This document shows, one piece after another, positions 40,758 through 41,234 of a stretch of DNA of 41,234 bases (the stretch's first letter is position 1; every line of letters starts with the position of its first letter). The DNA comes from a virus. The notes under the pieces are model-generated. The model was given only the letters and a program-made list of their open reading frames with translations. It made no database searches and was not told the DNA's origin. Where the stretch lies: positions 1 to 41,234 of IMG/VR virus record IMGVR_UViG_3300007609_000042. One strand, written 5' to 3'. The translations under genes were made by a program, and so were the position numbers.

Positions 40758-41234
40758 TTATGCTCCGAATGCTATACTAAACGCTGAAATTCTAGTGTCG
40801 ACATAATCTTTTCTCGTTGCGTCAGATGTTTGTGTTGGTTGATTATTAATAGTAATACTGTCCGATGTTAACGTGTTTACTTCAACTGTATCGGCTGCAA
40901 TTCTTGCACCAATATCTGCGTTTCCTGTAATACTTAAATTTCCAGTTCCTATAATTTCTCCTTGAACCGAAAGCTCTCCTGCACTATCGCCTGGCCCTAC
41001 ATTCAAGGAAGTAAAACTTGCGGCTCTAGGAACAGCAAGTCCAATTTCGATATTATCAATCTTACCAATATTAGAACTACTAGAAATATTAACAACACCG
41101 TCTACTACTGAAAAATAAGGTGTTGATCCTTCACTGATTGTTAAATCGCCATCAATATCTAAAAAATCCAGTGTGCCTACTCTGCGTAAGTTACTACCTG
41201 TAATACCATCACCTAAGGAAATAGTGGTAGATTC
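40758..41234 (-). CDS. Tail-fibre-type virion protein, 3' part (5' end beyond window)
   Basis: The reading frame is open from the window edge (41234) to the stop at 40758, so this is the last roughly 158 codons of a larger gene; a TTG at 41006 is only an internal codon. The visible protein has beta-helix-like repeats (VGTLDFLDIDGDLTISEG, VVNISSSSNIGKIDNIEIG, GELSVQGEIIGTGNLSITGNADIG) followed by SDSITINNQPTQTSDATRKDYVD, a typical fibre C-terminal pattern in which the KDYVD trimer-like segment precedes a short hydrophobic end (SAFSIAFGA). It is co-transcribed with the 2046-aa gene; the stop and next start are 1 nt apart. Confidence 0.82.
   Translation of the reverse strand, partial: ESTTISLGDGITGSNLRRVGTLDFLDIDGDLTISEGSTPYFSVVDGVVNISSSSNIGKIDNIEIGLAVPRAASFTSLNVGPGDSAGELSVQGEIIGTGNLSITGNADIGARIAADTVEVNTLTSDSITINNQPTQTSDATRKDYVDTRISAFSIAFGA

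Noticed and set aside
40758-41006. A separate 82-aa gene starting at 41006.
   Set aside because: The start would be an internal TTG, and the frame stays open to the window edge, so it is the 3' part of a larger gene.

Overview
The window is a piece of a large, AT-rich, T4-like contractile-tailed phage genome, most like the marine T4-type myoviruses of cyanobacteria and SAR11. The evidence is a set of recognisable T4 core proteins: UvsX, UvsY, gp32, large and small terminase (gp17, gp16), a gp4-type head-completion nuclease, tail sheath gp18, tail tube gp19, neck proteins gp13 and gp14, sheath terminator gp15 and a gene-1-type dNMP kinase. They come with virion proteins typical of marine T4-like phages. 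No photosynthesis gene, tRNA, CRISPR array, integrase or insertion sequence was seen, so the host is inference only.

Layout. (1) 1-13.9 kb is an accessory island devoted mainly to glycan building and decoration, with genes in alternating strand blocks. On the minus strand lie an unknown 388-aa protein and a capsule-synthesis-like protein (10-2031). On the plus strand lie an unknown small protein, GDP-mannose 4,6-dehydratase and a DxD glycosyltransferase (2067-4271). On the minus strand follow a second DxD glycosyltransferase, three more capsule-synthesis-like proteins, a sulfotransferase, a GT8-like enzyme and a nucleotidyltransferase-cupin fusion (4260-9852). On the plus strand follow a run of methyltransferases and glycosyltransferases ending in an FkbM-type enzyme (9893-13912). 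Start-stop overlaps are the rule within blocks. (2) 13.9-16.7 kb (minus) is the recombination/replication set uvsY, a 72-aa gene, uvsX and gene 32, under a host-like sigma70 promoter. (3) 16.8-29.2 kb (minus) is the late DNA-packaging and tail block: gp18, gp19, a tube-like protein, a 122-aa protein, gp4, gp16, three small genes, gp17 and a 920-aa virion-type protein. (4) 29.2-34.6 kb has an HNH-like zinc protein, dNMP kinase, a basic 90-aa protein and gp13 diverging from gp14-gp15, then a degenerate Nudix protein and a 94-aa protein. (5) 34.6 kb to the end (minus) holds a 2046-aa tail-fibre-like protein with a seven-repeat beta-propeller, and the 3' part of another fibre-type gene.

The most unusual signal is regulatory. 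At nine gene starts a T4-type late promoter octamer (NNTAAATA, once GATAAGTA) sits exactly 5 nt before the ATG. T4 late promoters occupy -13 to -6, so this places the A of ATG at +1: these late mRNAs should be leaderless. In three cases the octamer overlaps or directly abuts the stop codon of the gene before, and in two it directly follows a rho-independent terminator. Genes downstream within the same transcripts use Shine-Dalgarno sites or stop/start overlap instead. Other points of interest are a perfect inverted repeat over the gene 32 -10 element, a hairpin encoded simultaneously by the C-termini of two convergent genes, a recurring Trp-rich surface motif shared by sheath, gp14 and gp15, and four diverged paralogues of one glycan-enzyme family.
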